DNA from: Algibacter_G agarivorans
GTDB taxonomy: Bacteria; Bacteroidota; Bacteroidia; Flavobacteriales; Flavobacteriaceae
NCBI RefSeq assembly: GCF_039543245.1
Contig: NZ_BAABJJ010000037.1
Span: forward strand, 62,001 to 126,000
DNA length: 64,000 nucleotides
Direction: 5' to 3'
Shown here: positions 36,750-43,841 of the stretch, piece after piece
Position numbering within the stretch: position 1 is the first letter of the stretch
Layout: each line of letters begins with the position of its first letter
Made by a program: the position numbers and the translations under genes
The notes under the pieces: generated by a model
Seen by the model: only the letters and a program-made list of their open reading frames with translations
What the model was told of the DNA's origin: nothing
The model's database searches: none

Positions 36750-38144
36750 CTACTGTACAGCCTTATCCTTGTTACCAATTTTAAAACTGTTTATGTATGC
36801 AATTGGATCTTTAGCATCGTAAGATGTTCCATCTATAAAATCAGCTGTTACTGGTTTGTATCCATCTGTTGTTGGGATATCTACTGCAGGAATATGTCCT
36901 TCTTCAACTAAAAGTTTTGCTGCTTTTGTCCAGATACCTGGTCTGTATATATCTTTAATCGTATTTGCATACCAATCTGCTGGTTTAGCCTCTGGAATTT
37001 GTCCCCATCTACGCATTTGCGTTAAGAACCAAATACCATCAGAATAGAAAGGATATGTTGCATTATACTTATAGAATACATTAAAATCTGGCATATCACG
37101 TTTGTCTCCTTTTTCAAATTCAAAAGTACCCGTCATTGAATTAGCTAATACAGCCTCTGGCGCACCAACATATTGAGACATTGATAATATTTTTACAGCT
37201 TCTGGCCTGTTTGCTGGTTCATCTAACCACTTCCCTGCTCTAATTAATGCTTTAGTTACAGCAATGGCCGTGTTAGGATAGTCTTCAACAAACTTCTCGG
37301 TCATTACAAATACTTTTTCTGGGTTGTTTTTCCAGATATCATAATTTGTTACAACTGGCACACCAATACCTTTAAATACCGCTTGTTGATTCCAAGGTTC
37401 GCCAACACAATAGCCATAAATTGTTCCTGCTTCAAGAGTAGCTGGCATTTGTGGCGGAGGCGTTACAGATAATAAAACCTCTGCATCAATTTGTCCTTGT
37501 ACGTTATCTGCTGTGTACATGCCTGGGTGGATGCCTGCTGCTGCTAACCAATATCTAATTTCGTAGTTATGTGTAGACACTGGGAATACCATACCCATTT
37601 TAAAAGCTTTACCGTTTGTTTTGTATTCATCAATTACCGGCTTTAAAGCTTCTGCTTTAATGGGATGAACTGGTTTTCCATCCGCTCCTTTTGGTACATT
37701 TGGTTTCATTTTAGACCAAACATCGTTTGAAACAGTAATTCCGTTACCATTTAAATCCATTGAAAATGCTGTTACTAATTTTGCTTGACGTCCAAACCCT
37801 GCACCTGCAGCAATAGGCTGACCCGCTAACATATGCGAACCATCTAACTGACCATCAATGACACGATCTAATACGTTTTTCCAATTTGATTGTGCTTCAA
37901 CAGACACAAATAATCCTTCATCTTCGAAGAAACCTTTTTCTTTAGCAATGGCTAAAGGTGCCATATCTGTTAATTTGATAAAACCAAATGTTAATTGTGG
38001 CTTTTCAATGTCTAATGTTTTTGTTTTTGTAGTTGCCGTTGCTGTGTTTTCAGCTAAGGTTGTTTTCTTCTCTTTACCACCGCAAGCAAGCAGTAAGGCT
38101 GCTACGGGTAAAATCCAAGTTGTACGTTTTAGTAGAGATTTCAT
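36750..38144 (-). CDS. nrtA: CmpA/NrtA-type substrate-binding lipoprotein
   Basis: 464 residues from the ATG at 38144. The longer frame from 38246 adds 34 basic residues that would bury the signal peptide, so I reject it. The signal sequence RTTWILPVAALLLACGG has its lipobox Cys about residue 21. The mature protein has the CmpA/NrtA bi-lobed fold, LTFGFIKLTDMAPLAIAKE, WKNVLDRVIDGQLDGSHMLAGQPIAAG and IYGYCVGEPWNQQAVFKGIG. It is the first gene of an nrtABCD-like operon with a palindromic operator about 125 bp upstream. Nitrate/nitrite is likely; bicarbonate cannot be excluded. Confidence 0.88.
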   Translation of the reverse strand: MKSLLKRTTWILPVAALLLACGGKEKKTTLAENTATATTKTKTLDIEKPQLTFGFIKLTDMAPLAIAKEKGFFEDEGLFVSVEAQSNWKNVLDRVIDGQLDGSHMLAGQPIAAGAGFGRQAKLVTAFSMDLNGNGITVSNDVWSKMKPNVPKGADGKPVHPIKAEALKPVIDEYKTNGKAFKMGMVFPVSTHNYEIRYWLAAAGIHPGMYTADNVQGQIDAEVLLSVTPPPQMPATLEAGTIYGYCVGEPWNQQAVFKGIGVPVVTNYDIWKNNPEKVFVMTEKFVEDYPNTAIAVTKALIRAGKWLDEPANRPEAVKILSMSQYVGAPEAVLANSMTGTFEFEKGDKRDMPDFNVFYKYNATYPFYSDGIWFLTQMRRWGQIPEAKPADWYANTIKDIYRPGIWTKAAKLLVEEGHIPAVDIPTTDGYKPVTADFIDGTSYDAKDPIAYINSFKIGNKDKAVQ

Positions 38145-38267
38145 AAGTTTGTTTTTATTGATTTTTAATTGTCTTATGTAACCTTTGTGGATTAATCTCA
38201 TTTTTAAACTATGTTTAAAAGATTCTTTTAATCCAGTCGGTTTCATTTTTATGTTTTTAAATTAATC

Positions 38268-38283
38268 TAAGTATTAATACTTA
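38268..38283. promoter_or_regulatory. Palindromic operator upstream of the nrt operon
   Basis: TAAGTATTAATACTTA, a perfect 16-bp palindrome of the Crp/Fnr dimer size. The same half-sites and spacing occur at 42268-42283, upstream of the FNR-like gene. Confidence 0.65.
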
Positions 38284-38361
38284 TTCGGTGCAAATATATA
38301 CGTAGACTAACTTCTATTTTATGGTTATACCCATGTTAAAACCTCTTTTTAAAACATGAAA

Positions 38362-38383
38362 AAACCTGCCAAAAAACAGGTTT
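38362..38383. terminator. Hairpin between the divergent nrtA and PIN genes
   Basis: AAACCTG (38362-38368) / CAGGTTT (38377-38383) with A and T flanks. It looks like a terminator, yet no gene ends here, so it may close a short unannotated transcript or be a leftover of a lost gene. A reversed-half variant, TACTTA-CAAT-TAAGTA, lies at 38422-38437. The rest of 38284-38611 shows nothing clear. Confidence 0.45.
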
Positions 38384-38611
38384 AAATTCCAATCAACTAA
38401 ATTTCAAAACATTAAAACCTATACTTACAATTAAGTAAGCCTACGTAGCATATAATTTTTTAATCTAATTTTTGAAATTGAATACCTAATAATGTGTTTT
38501 AGGAAATACATTAACTCTAGATAATGAAGTGCTTTTCCTTGGCATTGTAAGAAAAAATATCGTTCTTCGTTTAATTCTTGATAAAAAACATTAAAATAGT
38601 TTTTATTAGAG

Positions 38612-38630
38612 AACTGTTGGCAATAATGTG
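38612..38630. repeat. Left border repeat of the PIN-GNAT/ASCH cassette
   Basis: AACTGTTGGCAATAATGTG resembles the reverse complement of 40550-40566 (CACTATTGCCACAACTT), so the two-gene cassette is bracketed by an imperfect inverted repeat with TGGCAAT/ATTGCCA cores. Confidence 0.5.
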
Positions 38631-38654
38631 AATAAATCCAAGAACAATCATTGA

Positions 38655-40172
38655 ATGAAAGTACTTTTAGATACTAACATAATTATTCACAGAGAAGCGA
38701 ACAGAGTTGTAGAGCACGACATTGGACAACTATTTAATTGGATAGATAAGTTACATTACGAAAAATATATTCATCCAATTACAATTTCTGAAATTGATTC
38801 TTATCAAAATAAACAAGTAGTTGCCACTTTTTCAATAAAATTAGATAGTTATAATAAAATTAAACATCAACTTCCTTTTTCGGAAAACACACAAAGTGTA
38901 AGTGATGAATTTGATGTAAATGATAATGATATTAATGACACTCATCTATTAAACGAAATCTATGAAGGCCGAATAGATTTATTAATTACACAAGACAAAA
39001 AAATACACACTAAAGCCTCTAAACTTGGACTTTCGGACAAAGTATTTAAAATTCAATCATTTCTCGAAAAAGTCACATCTGAAAACCCTGAATTAGTTCA
39101 ATACAATATCCTTGCAGTTAAAAAAGCTGACTTTGCAGAAGTTGACATTAATGATAACTTTTTTGATAGTTTCCGAGAAGACTATAATGAATTTGATAAT
39201 TGGTTTAAATCAAAATTCGACAAGGTTTGTTATGTATGCTACAGCGACAATTGCCTAACAGCATTTCTTTACATAAAAGTTGAAGAAAAAACGGAAAATT
39301 ACTCTGAAATAAAACCAATATTCGAAAAGAAAAAAAGACTAAAAATTGGAACCCTAAAAGTAATTAGTAATGGATATAAAATTGGGGAAAGATTCTTAAA
39401 AATTGTATTTGATAACGCAATTCAATATAAAGTTGATGAAATATATGTTACTGTATTTGATAAAAGACCAGAGCAAGGACAATTAATAGATATGCTTAAA
39501 GGTTGGGGTTTTGTAGAACACGGAATAAAATCGACCAAAAACGGAGATGAAATTGTTTTAACGAGACCTTTTGGAAAAGCTTTGCCAATTGACATTAATA
39601 AACCTAAACTCTCTTTTCCTTTTTTCTCTAGAAAAACTAGAAAATACATCATCAAAATCGAACCACAATACCACACGGAATTATTTCCTGACAGTATTAA
39701 TACTAGAGAAGATAAATCAAAATACACAGAGAACGAACCTCATAGAAATAGAATAGGAAAAGTATATATCTCACATTCATTTGACAGACATCTTCAACCT
39801 GGAGATATTATTATCATTTATAGAATGGGAGAAACCAAACCGAAAAAATATTCAAGTACCGTAACTTCAATTTGCATTGTAGAGCAAGTAATTAAAGATA
39901 TTAAGTCGTTTGACGAATTTTACAAAGCTTGTTACAGACGAACTATGATAAAAAAAGAAGAACTTGAAAAGAATTGGTGGAACAAGAAAAAATATAAACC
40001 TTTTGTTATAAAATTTCTATACGCTCACTCTTTTCCAACACCAAAGCCTACACTAAATGATTTAAATAAAATCGGTGTAATTCCTGACATAATGAATATG
40101 CCTCGTGGATTTATAGAAATAGACAATAATCAGTTCAATAAATTAGTTAAATTTGCTTACCAACGAAAATAA
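38655..40172 (+). CDS. PIN nuclease - GNAT acetyltransferase - PUA/EVE-like fusion protein
   Basis: 505 residues with three parts. Residues 1 to about 140 are a PIN domain: LLDTNIIIH gives Asp6, ITISEID gives Glu46, NDTHLL gives Asp95 and ITQDKKI gives Asp114, a complete acidic quartet expected to bind metal and cut RNA. Residues about 190-305 are a GNAT domain (KIGTLKVISNGYKIGERFLK as the acetyl-CoA loop, IYVTVF, LIDMLKGWGFVEHG). Residues about 328-500 are a PUA/EVE/ASCH-like base-binding fold (VYISHSFDRHLQPGDIIIIY). The stop is 3 bp before an ASCH protein gene. The architecture suggests RNA targeting, toxin-antitoxin or stress control. The substrate is unknown. Confidence 0.8.
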   Translation: MKVLLDTNIIIHREANRVVEHDIGQLFNWIDKLHYEKYIHPITISEIDSYQNKQVVATFSIKLDSYNKIKHQLPFSENTQSVSDEFDVNDNDINDTHLLNEIYEGRIDLLITQDKKIHTKASKLGLSDKVFKIQSFLEKVTSENPELVQYNILAVKKADFAEVDINDNFFDSFREDYNEFDNWFKSKFDKVCYVCYSDNCLTAFLYIKVEEKTENYSEIKPIFEKKKRLKIGTLKVISNGYKIGERFLKIVFDNAIQYKVDEIYVTVFDKRPEQGQLIDMLKGWGFVEHGIKSTKNGDEIVLTRPFGKALPIDINKPKLSFPFFSRKTRKYIIKIEPQYHTELFPDSINTREDKSKYTENEPHRNRIGKVYISHSFDRHLQPGDIIIIYRMGETKPKKYSSTVTSICIVEQVIKDIKSFDEFYKACYRRTMIKKEELEKNWWNKKKYKPFVIKFLYAHSFPTPKPTLNDLNKIGVIPDIMNMPRGFIEIDNNQFNKLVKFAYQRK

Positions 40173-40175
40173 GAT

Positions 40176-40547
40176 ATGAAAGTAGTTTTATCAATTAAAC
40201 CAGAATATGCTTTTAAAATATTTGATGGCACTAAAAAATTTGAATTTAGAAAAGCTATTTTTAAAAACAATGATGTAAAATCTATAATTGTTTATGCTTC
40301 ATCGCCAGTACAAAAAGTAATTGGCGAATTTGAAATCGGTAAAATCTTCAATAATGACCTCGAAACACTCTGGAACTTAACAAAAGAACATTCGGGAATT
40401 ACAGAAGATTTTTTTTATGAATATTTTTCAGAGAGAGAAAAAGGTTTCGCCATTCAAATTAAGAATAAGAAAAAATATAAAGAACCTAAATGTTTGAAAG
40501 CAGATTTTAATTTACATCCACCTCAATCATTTGCATACGTGAAATAA
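40176..40547 (+). CDS. ASCH/PUA-like domain protein
   Basis: 123 residues. MKVVLSIKPEYAFKIFDGTKKFEFRKAIF is the classic ASCH opening (small beta barrel related to PUA). The conserved Lys in IKPEY and the EFRK motif line the predicted nucleic-acid or modified-base pocket. YASSPVQKVIGEFEIGKI gives the second strand pair. Three bases after the PIN-GNAT gene, thus one transcript. It could modify, read or protect an RNA that the PIN domain attacks (inference). Confidence 0.85.
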   Translation: MKVVLSIKPEYAFKIFDGTKKFEFRKAIFKNNDVKSIIVYASSPVQKVIGEFEIGKIFNNDLETLWNLTKEHSGITEDFFYEYFSEREKGFAIQIKNKKKYKEPKCLKADFNLHPPQSFAYVK

Positions 40548-40549
40548 AA

Positions 40550-40566
40550 CACTATTGCCACAACTT
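40550..40566. repeat. Right border repeat of the PIN-GNAT/ASCH cassette
   Basis: CACTATTGCCACAACTT, starting 2 bp after the ASCH stop codon, is the imperfect inverse of 38612-38630. Confidence 0.5.
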
Positions 40567-40628
40567 TAAACAAACCTCTCCAAAAATAAATCATCATTCG
40601 GTTTAAAAACGAAATCCAGCAAACACCC

Positions 40629-40735
40629 GCGTTAGTCTGGCCTGCTGGCAGGCAGGAATTGCAGAGGACATCCTTTTTTAAACCATTGCAACAACATCGA
40701 TCATTTAAAACTAAAAATAACAGATTGCTATACTT
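40629..40735 (-). repeat. Intergenic repeat element, copy C (partial)
   Basis: GCGTTAG, then inserted palindrome CCTGCTGGCAGGCAGG (40641-40656), AATTGCAGAGGACATCCTTT and a 'cagattgct' segment. The other terminus is not present before the next gene. Confidence 0.65.
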
Positions 40736-40749
40736 CGACTTCGCTCCAG

Positions 40750-41142
40750 CTATTCTAAATCAGGTTTAGGCTGTATAACGTCACGAAATGTTGGCGAATT
40801 TTCGGTAATTCTTCCTGCTCCCTTTTTATTGATTTTGAAGGTAACATCTTTTGTTGTGGTAAATAAAAGCACAGATGTAAACGATGTTCTGAGATGTGAT
40901 TTCAAAAACACAAAAGCCTCTTCTAATGTAAGCTCATTTTCCTCATCCTCGGTCTCTCTTGATTGGTAGCGTAATTTCACTAAGACTTTAAAGCCACCTT
41001 CAGAAGACAATGGTCTAACAAATATGTTTTTCAAGTCTGGCTTACCAATGGTCTTTGCCATAGTTAATTTGGCAAAACGCCCTTCTTGGATACTTTGTTT
41101 TACTTGTTCCCAGAAAAGAACAAACACATCTTGGTACGGCAT
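40750..41142 (-). CDS. Hypothetical protein of 130 residues
   Basis: No signal peptide, mixed charge. VFVLFWEQVKQSIQEGRFAK leads into KPDLKNIFVRPLS and GGFKVLVKLRYQSRETEDEE, an acidic ELTLEEAFVFLKSHL helix, and a basic end with FKINKKGAGRITEN. I do not recognise the family. Related flavobacterial proteins are, from memory, often next to a SAM-dependent methyltransferase gene, which is not here. It stands between repeat copies C and B and looks like an intact cytoplasmic protein. Confidence 0.65.
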   Translation of the reverse strand: MPYQDVFVLFWEQVKQSIQEGRFAKLTMAKTIGKPDLKNIFVRPLSSEGGFKVLVKLRYQSRETEDEENELTLEEAFVFLKSHLRTSFTSVLLFTTTKDVTFKINKKGAGRITENSPTFRDVIQPKPDLE

Positions 41143-41287
41143 AAACTAAGGATTGAAGATAAAATATTTTGAGACTACAAAAGTAATATTAATAAATCAA
41201 AACAAATCCGAAACAGAACTAAACGTTAAACGAACTTTCAAGAAAACAAAACAACATTAAGATAAAACTATAAACGAGCAAATAAGT

Positions 41288-41439
41288 GCGTTAGGGATTG
41301 TAGCGACATCCTTTTTAAACCTTTGAAGGTGTAATTTAATGTAGAACTATAAATTGCAGATTGCCACGTCGCTTACTCCTCGCAATGACGGTTCAAAAAG
41401 ATATAGCGAAAAGCCCGACCCCTTTTCGGGGTAACGCCC
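41288..41439 (-). repeat. Intergenic repeat element, copy B (full length, 152 bp)
   Basis: Best complete copy. From left: GCGTTAGGGATTGTAGC, GACATCCTTTTTAAACC, a 'gattgccacg ... cctcgcaatgacgg' segment, AAAGATATAGCGAAAAGCCC and finally GACCCCTTTTCGGGGTAACG with CCC. The ends GCGTTAGGG and GGGGTAACGC are inverted. The remaining part of the 41143-41493 gap shows nothing. Confidence 0.8.
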
Positions 41440-41493
41440 AAACCACAATAGATTTCCTTCTTCAAGGAAATAAAAAAAATATTGCTAAAGCAT

Positions 41494-42243
41494 TTAAGCA
41501 TCTAAGAAATAGTGATGTTCGGAAATTTCGTTTTTTAGCAATTGCACATTTACAATGCCAATTTTTTTGCCTTGAGTTGTGATCAACCCTTCTTTTTTAA
41601 GCACAGAGAAAACACGTATAACTTGCTCTTCTGTAGTGCCAGCATAATCGGCATATTCTTTTCTACTTAGAAGTAAATTGATGTAACCTCGGAGGTCGCC
41701 GAATTTCCGGTGTATATACAATAAGCTATCGATGACACGTTCGCGAACCGTCATTTGAGAAATGGATTTTACTTTGTTTTCGCTCTTGTTGAGCTCGTTG
41801 GCATAAAACAACATCATTTCGTATGCAAAATTTGGGTTTTTAAGTAACGCTTCTTGAAGATGTTCCTTTGAAAAATAATGCAACTCTGTGTCTTGCAGTG
41901 CAATGGCTCCAATGGAATAATACTCTTGTGTACCAAAACCACGGTGTCCTACAATTTCGCAAGGTTTGGCAAAACGTACAATTTGCTCACGACCGTTAAT
42001 GCCTGTTCTAAACACCTTTACGGTACCACTTTTTATAAAAAACAATCCGTTTACTGGAGCGCCTTCCATAATGAATTGCTGACCCTTTTTACAGTTAAGT
42101 ATGGCATTACTTTGTGGTAGTTTTGAGTTAAAAAGAGCTTCTGAGTTATTATGAATGAGACAATTTGTACTTCTACAAACCTTACAAGTCGCATCTGGAG
42201 ATGGCTTGATTTCAAAATTTTTAGATGTAGATGTTTGGTGCAT
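41494..42243 (-). CDS. FNR-like Crp/Fnr regulator with N-terminal cysteine cluster
   Basis: 249 residues. The N-terminal DATCKVCRSTNCLIH has Cys20, Cys23 and Cys28, matching the 4Fe-4S ligand spacing of FNR (C20, C23, C29 in E. coli). Cys51 or Cys95 in FAKPCEIVG could be the fourth ligand. A cNMP-binding beta roll (about 50-140), a dimer helix and a winged-helix domain follow, with recognition helix TTEEQVIRVFSVL. It probably senses oxygen and controls anaerobic genes. The palindrome at 42268-42283 in its promoter suggests self-regulation. It lies downstream of the nap operon terminator. Confidence 0.88.
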   Translation of the reverse strand: MHQTSTSKNFEIKPSPDATCKVCRSTNCLIHNNSEALFNSKLPQSNAILNCKKGQQFIMEGAPVNGLFFIKSGTVKVFRTGINGREQIVRFAKPCEIVGHRGFGTQEYYSIGAIALQDTELHYFSKEHLQEALLKNPNFAYEMMLFYANELNKSENKVKSISQMTVRERVIDSLLYIHRKFGDLRGYINLLLSRKEYADYAGTTEEQVIRVFSVLKKEGLITTQGKKIGIVNVQLLKNEISEHHYFLDA

Positions 42244-42267
42244 TATGAGTTACATTAAACTCAAAAT

Positions 42268-42283
42268 TAAGTAATAATACTTA
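42268..42283. promoter_or_regulatory. Palindromic operator upstream of the FNR-like gene
   Basis: TAAGTAATAATACTTA, with the same half-sites and N4 spacing as the nrt operator (38268-38283). It lies 25 bp upstream of the start codon. Confidence 0.65.
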
Positions 42284-42320
42284 GTTTATAAACTTCTCTA
42301 GGTATTTTTATGAGTCTAAC

Positions 42321-42358
42321 AAAAAACAGCAACCGAAATTAATCGATTGCTGTTTTTT
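42321..42358 (-). terminator. Terminator of the nap operon
   Basis: AAAAAACAGCAA (42321-42332) pairs with TTGCTGTTTTTT (42347-42358). It follows the NrfD-like stop by about 30 bp. Confidence 0.85.
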
Positions 42359-42390
42359 TGTGCTTTAAATAATAAAATTATAAAGTACTG

Positions 42391-43608
42391 CTATTTTTTA
42401 TAGCGTAGTCTTCCTGATTCTATTCTAATTGCGGTTTTTGCTAAAATGGTAAATATAAAGGCTCCCATGGCCCAAATACCTATGGTAACTCCAACTTCTA
42501 TCTTGGTTGGTAAATATTCAACTATTTTACCATAAGGTCCTGGAATAAACCCAGGTACAATGAGCCCAAAACCTTTTTCTATCCATATCGCAACAAAGAG
42601 CAATATACATGCAAAGAACAATACTCTCATGTTCTCCCTTAGTTTCTTAAAAGTTAGAATTAAAGTAGCAATAACATTCATTGAAATGGCTGTCCAAATC
42701 CATGGCAAAAGTGCAGACTTACCATCAAGCCCAAAGAATAAATAATAAGCACTTTCACTATGATGTGTTGGTGCATAAAACTCTTTGAATAATTCAGAAA
42801 TTAGCATGATGATATTAATTTGCGCCGCAACTGCAACAATCATTGCTATCTTGTTGATGGTTTTAGTTTTTATTTTAAATTCCGTGTAGGTTCTTATAAT
42901 CGCTAAAACTAAAATTATTAAAGCAGGACCTGCAGCAAATGCTGATGCTAAAAAACGAGGCCCTAATAAGGCATTATTCCAAAAAGGACGCGCTTGTAAA
43001 CCCTGATATAAAAATGCAGTTACTAAATGAATAGCCACAGCCCATAACACGGAAAGAACAGCACCAGGTACATATATTTTCGGATTTGGCACTTTGCCCT
43101 GATAACGTCTAAAAAGAATATAAAAAGGAATACTAATATTTAAAAACAGATAGCCGTTTAAAACAATAACATCCCAAGTTAGCATAGAGTTCGGGAAATT
43201 AAACACCCCTATACCAGGTATCATATGCCAAAGTACAGAAGGCCCTCCCATATCGGCTACCACAAATGCCAAACACATGATAAGTGCAGCCACAGCTAGC
43301 CCTTCACCAATAAGTACGGCTTGTTTAAAATCTATATCTTTAAGTACGTAGGTAGGCATAACGAGCATAACCGCCGCTGCTGCAACACCAACTAAAAAAG
43401 TGAAATTGGAAATATATAACCCCCAACTTACACGATCCGACATGCCCGTAACACTCAAACCATGTTCCAATTGCACAGAATAACAATACATGCCAACTAG
43501 CATGACAAATGTTAAAAATCCCATCCAAAGATTATACTTACGAGAACCCGAAGTAATAGTATCGAAACTATCTCTAACTAAACTTTTAAAAACTTTTAAT
43601 CGTCGCAT
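42391..43608 (-). CDS. nrfD: NrfD/PsrC-type membrane quinol dehydrogenase subunit of the nap operon
   Basis: 405 residues with about ten hydrophobic helices. LFLNISIPFYILFRRY and RPFWNNALLGPRFLASAFAAGPALIILV are the typical NrfD family signature near the quinone site. It is longer than PsrC at the right end of the window (313 aa) and more like the 8-10-helix NrfD members. It would oxidise menaquinol and pass electrons to the ferredoxin subunit encoded upstream. A repeat insertion separates the two genes by 233 bp. Confidence 0.85.
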   Translation of the reverse strand: MRRLKVFKSLVRDSFDTITSGSRKYNLWMGFLTFVMLVGMYCYSVQLEHGLSVTGMSDRVSWGLYISNFTFLVGVAAAAVMLVMPTYVLKDIDFKQAVLIGEGLAVAALIMCLAFVVADMGGPSVLWHMIPGIGVFNFPNSMLTWDVIVLNGYLFLNISIPFYILFRRYQGKVPNPKIYVPGAVLSVLWAVAIHLVTAFLYQGLQARPFWNNALLGPRFLASAFAAGPALIILVLAIIRTYTEFKIKTKTINKIAMIVAVAAQINIIMLISELFKEFYAPTHHSESAYYLFFGLDGKSALLPWIWTAISMNVIATLILTFKKLRENMRVLFFACILLFVAIWIEKGFGLIVPGFIPGPYGKIVEYLPTKIEVGVTIGIWAMGAFIFTILAKTAIRIESGRLRYKK

Positions 43609-43644
43609 GTTAACTATTTTATAACTCTTAGTTTTTATTTTTTT

Positions 43645-43766
43645 GGCGTCCCACTCCCGATAGCTATCGGGAGGTCGGGCTTTCCGTTACAAGTCCTCGC
43701 ACCTCATTCGTTGGGCCGTGGGCCTTCTTCTGCAATCCCTACCTGCCGGCAGGCAGGCCTAACGCG
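43645..43766 (+). repeat. Intergenic repeat element, copy G, inside the nap operon
   Basis: GGCGTCC, palindrome CTCCCGATAGCTATCGGGAG (43654-43673), GTCGGGCTTTCCGTTACAAG, CTGCAATCCCTA, palindrome CCTGCCGGCAGGCAGG (43742-43757), then CCTAACGCG. It shows both palindromes nested in one element. Confidence 0.8.
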
Positions 43767-43841
43767 GTTGCATCCACCAATTCCTTTTCTTCCTAGTTTA
43801 TTCGTTTAACCATCTCAACAATTCAACGCATAAACATATAT

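Noticed and set aside
38145..38246. Longer N-terminus of NrtA
   Set aside because: It would place 34 charged residues before a good lipoprotein signal peptide. The ATG at 38144 gives a normal signal.
5626..43766. CRISPR array
   Set aside because: The repeats are dispersed singly over kilobases, not spaced regularly, and no cas genes are seen.
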